Of a stretch of 64,000 nucleotides of DNA, positions 8,557 through 17,195 are shown piece by piece; position 1 is the first letter of the stretch; the number at the start of each line of letters is the position of its first letter. The DNA is from Pseudobacteriovorax antillogorgiicola (GTDB lineage: Bacteria > Bdellovibrionota_B > Oligoflexia > Oligoflexales > Oligoflexaceae), in assembly GCF_900177345.1 (NCBI RefSeq), contig NZ_FWZT01000006.1, positions 186,001-250,000 on the forward strand. The letters are read 5' to 3'. The notes below the pieces were generated by a model. That model was not told the origin of the DNA, ran no database searches, and worked only from the letters and a program-made list of their open reading frames with translations. The position numbers and the translations under genes were made by a program.

Positions 8557-9113
8557 ATCGAACTCCTCATTTACCTGTGGTCGACCCGTTTGAGCCGAAA
8601 CCAAATATGCTGGATAACCTTTACAAGCAAGGATCACACCATGGGGGCTGGCGACCAATTTATTGACCTTTAGGGTCACAAACGATGCCAATATAAAGAG
8701 CGACTCTAGCTATTTTTTGTTTTATATCAACTAGATAACACCGATTCATCCAAAACAGATAAGCTTGTGATCACGTCACATTCAGGACAACTTACGTAAC
8801 ACCCAGTTATTTCTTGATTAAATGTATTTTTAGCCTCCCAGGAGCATCTAGACAGGCTGTTTTGCTATGCACCCCCCTTAATTCACACAAGATTTCCGAG
8901 TCTGCTAAAAGCTTCATCATTCCTTCAGATTGGCTCGCAACAGGCTTTCAAGGATTGTTGGCCAGTGGATTGCTTATCCCATAACAAAGAAAAATTTTTA
9001 GAGCAGACGTCGGTCGAACGGGCAGCACACCAGTTCAAAATCCCGGCAGATGTATCGTTATCCGAGCTGAAGCTCGCCTGTATCCAAAGCACAAGAAACT
9101 ATGGGAGACGAAC
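8557..9113. promoter_or_regulatory. Divergent promoter region between exporter operon and polyketide synthase
   Basis: No gene is supported in this gap. It should carry promoters for both divergent operons. The clearest element is the inverted repeat at 8766-8780. GGGAGACG at 9103-9110 is the ribosome site of the synthase. I could not assign -35/-10 pairs with confidence. Confidence 0.5.
8766..8780. promoter_or_regulatory. CRP/FNR-like inverted repeat
   Basis: TGTGA-TCACG-TCACA: half-sites identical to the CRP consensus TGTGA/TCACA, but with a 5-base instead of a 6-base spacer. It lies in the divergent region between the exporter operon and the synthase and could coordinate both. The regulator is unknown and the short spacer argues against a canonical CRP dimer. 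Confidence 0.35.
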
Positions 9114-12100
9114 ATGAGGAACAAACGAGATGATATCGCAGTCATTGGTATTTCCTGCTGGTATCCAGGAGCGAAGTCTCCTTTAGAACTCTGGGAAAAT
9201 ATTTTAAGCAAGCGGCAACAGTTTAGAAAAATGCCGGACGAGCGTCTTCCTCTTGATAAATACCATAACCCAGATAAAAAAGTTCCAGACATGACCTATG
9301 GAACAGAAGCCGCTGTGATCGATGGTTTCGACTTCGATTGGCAGGGACGTCGCATTCCAAAGAAAACTTTCGAAGGCACTGATATTGTTCATTGGCTTGC
9401 TCTTGATGTTGCACTTAAGGCTCTCAAGGATTCTGGTTACAATCAAGACTCCATAAAGAAGTTTAATACCGGTGTGATCTTGGGCAACACCTTAACTGGT
9501 GAGTGGACGCGGACCAATGCCATGCGGATGCGTTGGCCATTCTTCCGGGACACAATGATTGCCGCAGCCAAGGCTCATGGTATCGAAGGCGAGGCTCTGG
9601 AGGCCTACCTGAGAACCACTGAATCGACTTTCAAATCGGTGTTTCCTGATGTTACCGAAGATACTCTGGCAGGTGCTCTGTCAAATACAATTGCGGGTCG
9701 TGTGTGTAACTTCCTAGATCTGCACGGTGGCGGCTATACCATCGACGGTGCCTGCTCATCATCTTTACTTGCGGTAATCAATGCCGCAAGATCCCTTAGC
9801 AACGGCGATCTTGATGTTGCCTTTGCCGGTGGTATCGATATCAGTCTCGATACCTTTGAGCTTATTGGATTTGCTAAGACTGGCGCTCTCACTGCCAGTG
9901 ATATGCGAGTTTACGACAAAAGAGCCTCTGGCTTTATCCCAGGTGAAGGCTGTGGCTTTCTTATTCTAAAGCGCCATGAAGATGCGGTTCGCGATGGCGA
10001 CCGCATTTATGCAACACTCAATGGCTGGGGCATTTCATCTGATGGTAAGGGCGGCCTTACAGCTCCTTCTGTTCGAGGGCAATCACAGGCGATCCAAACT
10101 GCTTACAACATGACAGACTATAAGCTTAATGACGTTGATTTCATCGAGGGTCATGGTACCGGAACACCTCTTGGCGACCGTGTTGAAGTAGGTGCATTAG
10201 CAGACGCTCTTGATGAGACGGAAGACGCTTCCGTAGGGCTCACCTCGCTCAAAACGATCATTGGTCACACCAAGGCTGCCGCTGGAATCGGTGCACTCAT
10301 TAAAGCGGTTATTGCCGTGAATCGCCGGGTTGTTCCACCTCTGGCTGGGTGTGAAATTCCTCATGATATTTTCAGCAAAGAAGCTGAAAAGCTATATCCT
10401 CTTATCGATGGATATAGCGATGACAAAGGCGCAATCATCCGTGCTGGCGTCTCTGCCATGGGATTTGGTGGCATTAACTCTCACGTGACTCTAAGTTCTG
10501 GCCCACAAGCTGACGACAGCTTAGAACCTGAGGTATCTGAAGATAAACTGATGGCATCCTACGATAGTACCGAGGTTTTCCCTTTCTCTGCAGACTCTAC
10601 ACAGGAGTTGAGCCGTAAGGTTGAAAAGGCAATCGCTATCGCAAGTAAGATGGCACGTGGCGAAATGATCGACCTTTCAGCAGACCTATGCCGCCGTGTT
10701 CTCAATCGTGAGCCGGTAAAAGCTGCTGTCATTGCATGGAAGCCCGACGACCTTGTTGAGAAGCTGAATCAACTGCTGCTTGAGCTAGCTAACTTAGTAG
10801 AGGGGCAGGTCATACAGAAAGGTAATATAGCCGTTTCATCTCATGCTAAGATTGGTGCAACAGCATTCGTATTTCCCGGTCAAGGTTCTCAGAAAATAAA
10901 TATGAGCCGCAAGCTCGTCGAGCGACATGATTGGGCCCAAGATCTTTGGGAACAAGCGGAAGACCTGCTTTCTGATGAAGGTATTTCTCTGGCAGCGAGC
11001 TACTTTGTCAAGAACCTCCACAAGCTTCCCCAAGAGGAGCAAGAGCAACTCTTAAGTCAGGCAAAGCAAACAGAGATTGCGCAACCTGGAATCTGCGTTG
11101 CCAGTGCGATTTGGGCCAAGCGACTCAAGACCTTGGGTATCAAAGCTGATACGGTAGCTGGTCATTCCCTTGGAGAACTCACGGCACTATGGGCAGCTGG
11201 AAAAATTTCCTACTCGGATCTAGTTCGAATCGCAGGTCGTCGTGGTCAGCTTATGGCTGCCAAAGACCACGAGCGAGGAACCATGGCATTTATCTCTAGT
11301 GATCGAGCCACAACGGAGTCTCTCATCAAGGAGATCAGTGACGACTACCTTGTCATCGCCAATCTTAACGCTGATGACCAAACGATCGTATCAGGCTCTT
11401 TGACTGGCATAGCATCTTTCATCAAGCTAGCCAATGATCGCGGCTACCGTGCACAGGAGTTAGCGGTGTCTAACGCTTTTCACTCTAAGTTCATGACAGA
11501 TGCTAGTGAGACGTTGGCAGAGAAGCTAAAGAATAAGCAAATCAAAAAGAGCGATATAAAATTTCTATCATCTCTTGATGGCAGTTTCCTAGACGAGCAA
11601 AGTAATTTGGGTGAATATCTCGCGGCCCAGATGCTAGGTCAGGTAAACTACCAGCAAACGGTTAAAACACTTGCGGAAAGCCACGATGTGATCATCGAAG
11701 TTGGCCCAGGCCGAGTGCTTAGCAACCTTAATATGAAAAATCTAGACAGCAACACTCTCGTCCTTTCAACCGATGACCAGAACGACGACAGCTTCAAATC
11801 CCTCGTAGCGAACTGGTTCGTAAGCGGTGGCAAGATTCAGTGGACAGAGCTTTTCAATGACCGATTTGTCAAACCATTGGTCGATCCTAGAGACCGAATC
11901 TACATTGAAAATCCATGTGAGCGTGAGCTAACGGTTACGGCATCAGCAGGAGCGATCGCGCCTACCAGCTTTGGCAATACTGCGAGTCTTGTAGTACCAA
12001 GCAATGGCATTGCTGTGCAGGAATCAGCTGTTGTTCCCGAAGTTATCGAAGCGTCAGTTCCGGCCTCTGGATCTGCTCATGATGTGGTCTTAGAAACTGT

Positions 12101-15100
12101 TCACGAGCTTACAGGCTTCGAAACTGACTCCATTAGCATGGAGATGAGGGTCCTAGACGATCTCAACATGGACTCCATCAAAGCAAGCGAACTGGTATCA
12201 ACCATCGCGATGAAGCTAGGAAGGCCTGGAGAAATCGACTTTGGAAACTTTGCTAACGCATCTCTTCAGGAAATCGTGGATGCGGCCGATGCCAGTAGCG
12301 GTATGATTGCAGCCAATCCTTCAAAGCCAGAAGCTCTGCCGGCAGCCAACGCAGCTAAGACCTCCTCGACGACATTACGGTCCAACCGGACTCCTTGGGT
12401 TCGAACATTCACCGAGTCACTCGTCGCAAGCCCGGAAAAAAACCTTCAAAAATTGAGCAGCGGAAGCGTCCTTGTGATAGCTACTGACCTAGAGAGCATA
12501 AAAGACAAGGCTCAGGTAGATGGCGCCAGTGAGGTTGTTTACAAAACAATCTCTGAAGTAAGCGCTGCTGACACAATCGGCAAGGATCATATAGTGATAT
12601 TCGTTGCCGATCTCAAAAATATTACCGACGCAGATGCTGATAACTATTTAGCAGATCTTCACCGAATCGCCCAGGTTCCTCAGGGTGGCAAAAGAGTTGG
12701 GATACATTTTGTTCAGAATGATAGCCAATTGGTCCAGCTTAAATCATTCGCTTCGAGCCTTCACCAAGAACGTGTTGACCTTGATGTATCGTACATCTGT
12801 TTTGCAGATGATCTGACTTCTGAGCTGGTAAGCCAAAAGTTAAGTCATGAACTAGCAACCGCGAAGCCTATCAAAAAAGTCTGGTACAATCAGTCTGCTG
12901 AGCGTCTCACTCCTAGCTTGGATGTTGTGGCTGCGGACGATCGTAGTGATTTCGACCCTAAGCTCGGCAAGAACGATGTTGTCCTCGTCACTGGCGGCGC
13001 AAAGGGAATTACCGCTGCTTGTGTTTTGGCTCTCGCAGCCCGCACAGGTTCGAAATTCGCGTTGATCGGCAGCTCACCTCTTCCAGAGGAACCATGCTCA
13101 AGAAGCCAGGAAATTTTCGATACCTTAGCCCAATTCAAGGATGCAGGCTTTGAAGCTCGTTACTATTCCTGCGATATTCTTAGCAAGGAAAGAGTTACCG
13201 AAACCGTAGAAAAAATCCAGAAAGACCTCGGTACTATTACAGCTTTCATCCAAGGCGCAGGCTTGAACAAGCCCGCACCACTTCACCTTTCTGCCGTGCC
13301 TCAGGCTCAGAAGGAGTTCAAAGTAAAAGTTGTTGGCGCGCAGAACTTCCTGGATGTCATCAAGCTTGACGAATTAAAAGTGTTCGCGTCGCTAACCTCT
13401 GTAATCGGTGTCTTAGGAATGCCGGGTAACACTTGGTACGCTCTTGCTAATGAAACTTTAGATCGGCTTTCACGAAACATTAGAACTAAGCATAACCAAA
13501 TTCATACAGTAAGCCTTGCCTATAGTGTTTGGGACGAGGTCGGTATGGGTGCGAAGCTTGGTAGTGTCGATAAGCTAGAGACTATGGGAATTAGCAGCAT
13601 TTCCCCTGAACAAGGCATCCAACGATTCCTTGATGGCTTCTTCACTAAACTTGCTGATCAGCAACATGTGATCACATCTAGGATGGGTCTAGCTGGAGTT
13701 ACCTTGGAAAAAGCCGATAGCTTCCGCTACGTGGATGATATCAAGGCGTTCCACAAAAATATCGAAACGGTGAGCCGCGTTACACTTTCGCCAGAAAATG
13801 ACCCGTATCTGATCGATCATAATTACAAGGGAACTTATCTCTTCCCGACAGTTTTTGGCTTAGAAGCCATGGCACAGGTCGTCTGCTACACCTTGGGCCT
13901 CGACAAGCTTGATGGTGTAACAATTGAAAATATTTCCCTAGAAAAGCCGATTACTGTTGGTCCACAGGGAGATCAGGTTGAAGTCTACGCTGAAGTGCTA
14001 GAAGCCAGCCGTGATGGCGTGAAGGTCGTTCGTGCTGGAATACGCTGTGCTAAAACAGGATATAAGTATGATCACTTCGCTGCTGATTACGTCTGCAAAG
14101 GCAGCATCAGCGAAGATTACCTTGGCTTTGACGAAAGTCTCTGCCCACTTGGTATTGATCCACAAACAGATCTTTACGGACCAATCTTATTCCAGGGACC
14201 TAGCTTTCAGCGGATTCGCGAGATCTACCAGCTAGAGTCAGACGACGAAAATGAAGGCATGACTGTTTTCAGAGCAGACTATCAGGATGATCTTGGCTTT
14301 ACCACAGTGCTCGGCGATCCATACTATCGCGATGCTCTTCTTCAGTCAGCCCAGCTGATCATCCCGAAAAATCAGTGTTTGCCCGTGAAGATTTCATCTC
14401 TGCAAGTGAGCAATCAGTCCATCGAGAGGGGTAACCAAGTTCGTATGGCTCTATCAGATGTTCACCGTGTCGATGAGAAGAGCTTCTCAGCTACGGTCAA
14501 AGTGATGAATGCTCAAGGCACCGTCCTTGAAATTATGGAGGATTATCGTCTCCAGTTCATCGAGCGAATCGAAGATAACCCGAGAGCTCTAGATTTGATT
14601 CATGACGAGAAGAAAGCTCTGATGAATCTAGAGGCTCATAGCAGCCGATTCGAGCGAGATACAGCAGGCCGGGTCACCTTTGTCGGGCCACAGGACAATG
14701 ACATTGTTCTCCTAGAGACTCTAGCTCAGCGTCTTGGATTAAATGATGACGATATCAAGATCCTAGCGAGTCTGGAACTTGGTCATGGTGCCCATAAAGT
14801 CGCTACAAGCGCTGGTGAGCTATCAATCACAAGCTGTAGCAAGGCCAACGACAGACTGGTTTCAGCATCCCTTGAGCAGATGCTACCTTGCTACATGTCA
14901 ATCAACAGCGGTGAAGCCATTGATAAAGCCGCGCTACCAATGATGAGCAATGGAATAAAAGACTTTACTCAAATGGGTCTTAGTGATGCCTACCTCAATG
15001 ACAGACTCCTCGGTCTATGGAAGGTGTTCCTAGCCCTCGGTCTAGAGGTAGAGCCTGCTAGCATCCGCTTTGACCGATTAGATGATCAGCAAATAGAATT

Positions 15101-16370
15101 TTTCTGGAATGATGATCAAGGTCAGGAGTTGCACGTCAGCAGTCTCCAGGTCAGCAATGGCGACGATCGGGTCTATACCCTAGTGAATCGCCAAGTCACC
15201 AAGGAGCAAGAAGTCATGGAAACCTCAGAATCTCTTGAGCAAGGCATCGTCGAATCTCCAGAAGCTGTTGAAACGAGTATCTTAGGTGAGGGTGAGAACA
15301 AGCTTCTCAAGCCATACCAGGAACTTTCCAAGGTTCTTCGGATCGATGCAGAGCCGAACGGACCACAGGGGCAATCTGTCTTTGTTAACAGCTTTATCCC
15401 TGATTTTAAGACCTTTTCAAATCTAGGTCGCTCGGTTTACTTCAGCCATTTCTTCAACTGGATGGGTTCTGCCCGAGAACTTTCCTCCGTACCAGTACTC
15501 GATCGGATTCGCGAATTAACAGAAACTGGAAAATGGGGTCTTGTTACCAACTGGGCATCGATCAATGTCCTCGGCCAGTGTCGAAACCGCGACCGAATCG
15601 TTCAGGCCCGGATGTGGTGTGGCAAGATCAGTGGCTCACAAGAGTCCTCCGTCACCCTAAACTTCGATTGGGTATCACTTGGCGAAGACGGCATCGAGGA
15701 GCGAATCGCCACTGGAAAAATGGGTTTCACCTGGGTTGAAATCTTAGGCCATGGCATTGTAAAGCCTGCGCCATTCCCTGACTACTATCGTGAGTTCATC
15801 GATAGCATGGTTGCGCAGACAGAGGACCAGGATAGCTATGTTCCGGCTGAAGAGCCACTTAAAAACTTAAATCCGGGTCGAAGCATATTCCAAGCACCTA
15901 AGGGACCAGGCGCAAGGGTTCTACTCCGAGAGAAGACCTTTGAAACGAGCTTGTTCGATGCAAACTTGGTTGGCAACCTCTACTTTGGCAACTACTCGAT
16001 TTGGATGGGTAAGATTCGAGACCATTATTTCCAAAAGATGATGCCTGAGTACTATATCGGCATTGGTGAAAACGGTGAGTTCCGATGTAAGGACAGTAAG
16101 ATTCAACACCTTCGTGAGGCCATGCCTTTCGATGATATCAGAGTCACAATGTCTCTTGCCGAACTCTACGAAGGCGGGCTCGACCTCTACTTTGAATTCT
16201 TCAAGGTGAACACTGATGGACCAGACGAGAAACTAGCTTATGGTGAGCATAAGATTGTTTGGTCGCAGTCTGACCTTGAGGGCAATGTAAAGCAGATTCC
16301 ACTCCCTGAGAAGGTGATGGAAAGGCTCAAGAAAATCATCGCTGACAAAACGATCGCCAGCGTTGGTTAA
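9114..16370 (+). CDS. Enediyne-type (PKSE-like) iterative polyketide synthase with fused tandem thioesterase-like domains
   Basis: 2418-residue cytoplasmic megasynthase. Domains: ketosynthase 1-460 (Cys214 in DGACSSS, His347 in EGHGTGT, His385 in IGHTKAA); acyltransferase 585-900 (Ser685 in GHSLGEL, His790 in NAFHS); one ACP 985-1060 (Ser1021 in LNMDSIKA); ketoreductase 1285-1480 (TGGAKGI; Ser-Tyr1442-Asn1446); dehydratase 1555-1820 (His1569 in the HxxxGxxxxP motif, Asp1740 in DALLQ). The KS (FELIGFAKTGAL, MRVYDKR, PGEGCGF) resembles PKSE enzymes of enediyne synthesis more than PfaA. Residues 1860-2025 occupy the PPTase position but look degenerate. Two hotdog domains (about 2085-2215 and 2270-2390) resemble enediyne thioesterases such as CalE7/DynE7 (NLVGNLYFGNYSIWMG). 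No enoylreductase is visible, so a polyene-type acyl chain is expected. The product is unknown. GGGAGACG precedes the start. Confidence 0.9.
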   Translation: MRNKRDDIAVIGISCWYPGAKSPLELWENILSKRQQFRKMPDERLPLDKYHNPDKKVPDMTYGTEAAVIDGFDFDWQGRRIPKKTFEGTDIVHWLALDVALKALKDSGYNQDSIKKFNTGVILGNTLTGEWTRTNAMRMRWPFFRDTMIAAAKAHGIEGEALEAYLRTTESTFKSVFPDVTEDTLAGALSNTIAGRVCNFLDLHGGGYTIDGACSSSLLAVINAARSLSNGDLDVAFAGGIDISLDTFELIGFAKTGALTASDMRVYDKRASGFIPGEGCGFLILKRHEDAVRDGDRIYATLNGWGISSDGKGGLTAPSVRGQSQAIQTAYNMTDYKLNDVDFIEGHGTGTPLGDRVEVGALADALDETEDASVGLTSLKTIIGHTKAAAGIGALIKAVIAVNRRVVPPLAGCEIPHDIFSKEAEKLYPLIDGYSDDKGAIIRAGVSAMGFGGINSHVTLSSGPQADDSLEPEVSEDKLMASYDSTEVFPFSADSTQELSRKVEKAIAIASKMARGEMIDLSADLCRRVLNREPVKAAVIAWKPDDLVEKLNQLLLELANLVEGQVIQKGNIAVSSHAKIGATAFVFPGQGSQKINMSRKLVERHDWAQDLWEQAEDLLSDEGISLAASYFVKNLHKLPQEEQEQLLSQAKQTEIAQPGICVASAIWAKRLKTLGIKADTVAGHSLGELTALWAAGKISYSDLVRIAGRRGQLMAAKDHERGTMAFISSDRATTESLIKEISDDYLVIANLNADDQTIVSGSLTGIASFIKLANDRGYRAQELAVSNAFHSKFMTDASETLAEKLKNKQIKKSDIKFLSSLDGSFLDEQSNLGEYLAAQMLGQVNYQQTVKTLAESHDVIIEVGPGRVLSNLNMKNLDSNTLVLSTDDQNDDSFKSLVANWFVSGGKIQWTELFNDRFVKPLVDPRDRIYIENPCERELTVTASAGAIAPTSFGNTASLVVPSNGIAVQESAVVPEVIEASVPASGSAHDVVLETVHELTGFETDSISMEMRVLDDLNMDSIKASELVSTIAMKLGRPGEIDFGNFANASLQEIVDAADASSGMIAANPSKPEALPAANAAKTSSTTLRSNRTPWVRTFTESLVASPEKNLQKLSSGSVLVIATDLESIKDKAQVDGASEVVYKTISEVSAADTIGKDHIVIFVADLKNITDADADNYLADLHRIAQVPQGGKRVGIHFVQNDSQLVQLKSFASSLHQERVDLDVSYICFADDLTSELVSQKLSHELATAKPIKKVWYNQSAERLTPSLDVVAADDRSDFDPKLGKNDVVLVTGGAKGITAACVLALAARTGSKFALIGSSPLPEEPCSRSQEIFDTLAQFKDAGFEARYYSCDILSKERVTETVEKIQKDLGTITAFIQGAGLNKPAPLHLSAVPQAQKEFKVKVVGAQNFLDVIKLDELKVFASLTSVIGVLGMPGNTWYALANETLDRLSRNIRTKHNQIHTVSLAYSVWDEVGMGAKLGSVDKLETMGISSISPEQGIQRFLDGFFTKLADQQHVITSRMGLAGVTLEKADSFRYVDDIKAFHKNIETVSRVTLSPENDPYLIDHNYKGTYLFPTVFGLEAMAQVVCYTLGLDKLDGVTIENISLEKPITVGPQGDQVEVYAEVLEASRDGVKVVRAGIRCAKTGYKYDHFAADYVCKGSISEDYLGFDESLCPLGIDPQTDLYGPILFQGPSFQRIREIYQLESDDENEGMTVFRADYQDDLGFTTVLGDPYYRDALLQSAQLIIPKNQCLPVKISSLQVSNQSIERGNQVRMALSDVHRVDEKSFSATVKVMNAQGTVLEIMEDYRLQFIERIEDNPRALDLIHDEKKALMNLEAHSSRFERDTAGRVTFVGPQDNDIVLLETLAQRLGLNDDDIKILASLELGHGAHKVATSAGELSITSCSKANDRLVSASLEQMLPCYMSINSGEAIDKAALPMMSNGIKDFTQMGLSDAYLNDRLLGLWKVFLALGLEVEPASIRFDRLDDQQIEFFWNDDQGQELHVSSLQVSNGDDRVYTLVNRQVTKEQEVMETSESLEQGIVESPEAVETSILGEGENKLLKPYQELSKVLRIDAEPNGPQGQSVFVNSFIPDFKTFSNLGRSVYFSHFFNWMGSARELSSVPVLDRIRELTETGKWGLVTNWASINVLGQCRNRDRIVQARMWCGKISGSQESSVTLNFDWVSLGEDGIEERIATGKMGFTWVEILGHGIVKPAPFPDYYREFIDSMVAQTEDQDSYVPAEEPLKNLNPGRSIFQAPKGPGARVLLREKTFETSLFDANLVGNLYFGNYSIWMGKIRDHYFQKMMPEYYIGIGENGEFRCKDSKIQHLREAMPFDDIRVTMSLAELYEGGLDLYFEFFKVNTDGPDEKLAYGEHKIVWSQSDLEGNVKQIPLPEKVMERLKKIIADKTIASVG

Positions 16371-16386
16371 TGACACACAGCTCTTC

Positions 16387-16404
16387 ACCCACCTTAAGGT
16401 GGGT
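16387..16404. repeat. Perfect 18-base palindrome after the synthase gene
   Basis: ACCCACCTTAAGGTGGGT is its own reverse complement and begins 17 bases after the synthase stop. It can form a 7-bp hairpin with a TTAA loop. The trailing TTTAGTG is a poor T-tract, so it may attenuate rather than stop transcription, or bind a dimeric protein. Confidence 0.5.
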
Positions 16405-16414
16405 TTAGTGAAGC

Positions 16415-16470
16415 GTGCTGGATACTAGGGCTAAACGTTAGCCGAGCTAGGGTTTAGTCTGATCCAGCAC
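16415..16470 (+). promoter_or_regulatory. Long stem-loop in the synthase/LolA-like intergenic mRNA
   Basis: GTGCTGGAT (16415-16423) pairs with ATCCAGCAC (16462-16470), and inside it CTAAAC (16431-16436) pairs with GTTTAG (16452-16457). The result is a two-tier hairpin of 9 and 6 bp. It lies directly before the ribosome site AAGGAA of the LolA-like gene. It could be an mRNA-stability or processing element that separates expression of the large synthase from the carrier gene. Confidence 0.45.
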
Positions 16471-16502
16471 CTAAAAAAACATAGAAATTAAAGGAATCCA
16501 GC

Positions 16503-17195
16503 ATGAAAAAATTAATCATTATGGCCGCTATTTTGGCCACAGGACAAAGCAACGGCATGGACGCAGAATCAATTCTGAAGAAAGCCGATGAAATTAGAAA
16601 CCCTTCTAATACTTACCGGATGGAAGTTACGGTAGAGTCAACCGACGGCAGCCACAATCGCTTTGAAATTGCTATCGGCGGCAAAGACAAAAGTTTAATC
16701 AAAACACTTGAGCCCCGCCGTGATGTGGGCAAGAATTTTTTAATGCTCGAAGAAAATATGTGGGCTTATGTTCCCAATATCAACAGATCCCTTCAAGTAT
16801 CACTCAATCAGAAGATTTCTGGTCAAGCGTCTAACGGTGATATTAGCCGGATGCGTTGGCACGGTGACTACGATGTAACCCTTGAGGGAGAGGATAAAGA
16901 TCACTGGCAGCTGCTTCTCGTTGCCAAAAGGAATGGCTTAACCTACGATAAGATTAGAGCATGGATCAAAAAGAAGAACTTTCGTCCAGCAAAGGCTGAC
17001 TACATGACAAAGACCGGTCGAAAGATCAAGCATATTGAGTTTGTCAAGTTCAAGAAACTAGCAGGCGGCCTCAGACCATCAAAGATGGTGATCACTGACG
17101 CTACAGACTCATCCAAGAGTTCGATTCTTCGCATTCGCAAGATGAAGAAGACTGCGATTCCAGGATCGTATTTTGTCACGGAGAATCTGAAGTAG
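16503..17195 (+). CDS. LolA-like outer-membrane lipoprotein-sorting protein
   Basis: 230-residue periplasmic protein with a short signal peptide (MKKLIIMAAILATGQSNG). The mature part has the half-barrel pattern of the LolA-like family annotated as outer-membrane lipoprotein-sorting protein (PF17131-type): ESILKKADEIRNP start, repeated beta strands, LEENMWAYVPNINRSLQV, MRWHGDYDV and DKIRAWIKKKNFRPAKADY. Members carry lipid or lipoprotein cargo across the periplasm and often sit next to FtsX-type ABC permeases, as here. AAGGAA lies 7 bases upstream of the ATG. Its stop overlaps the next start (TAGTG), so the barrel gene is translationally coupled. The likely role is to receive cargo from the ABC exporter at 6663-8556 (inference). 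Confidence 0.85.
   Translation: MKKLIIMAAILATGQSNGMDAESILKKADEIRNPSNTYRMEVTVESTDGSHNRFEIAIGGKDKSLIKTLEPRRDVGKNFLMLEENMWAYVPNINRSLQVSLNQKISGQASNGDISRMRWHGDYDVTLEGEDKDHWQLLLVAKRNGLTYDKIRAWIKKKNFRPAKADYMTKTGRKIKHIEFVKFKKLAGGLRPSKMVITDATDSSKSSILRIRKMKKTAIPGSYFVTENLK

Noticed and set aside
8766-8780. Firm CRP binding site call
   Set aside because: The spacer is five bases rather than six, so only a candidate regulatory palindrome is reported.
9114-16370. Full enediyne biosynthetic cluster
   Set aside because: Only the synthase and thioesterase-like domains are present. The usual E3/E4/E5/E11-type genes and tailoring enzymes were not found in the window.
9114-16370. PUFA synthase (PfaA) assignment
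   Set aside because: Only a single ACP is present and the KS motifs and domain order fit PKSE better. PfaB/C/D genes are absent.
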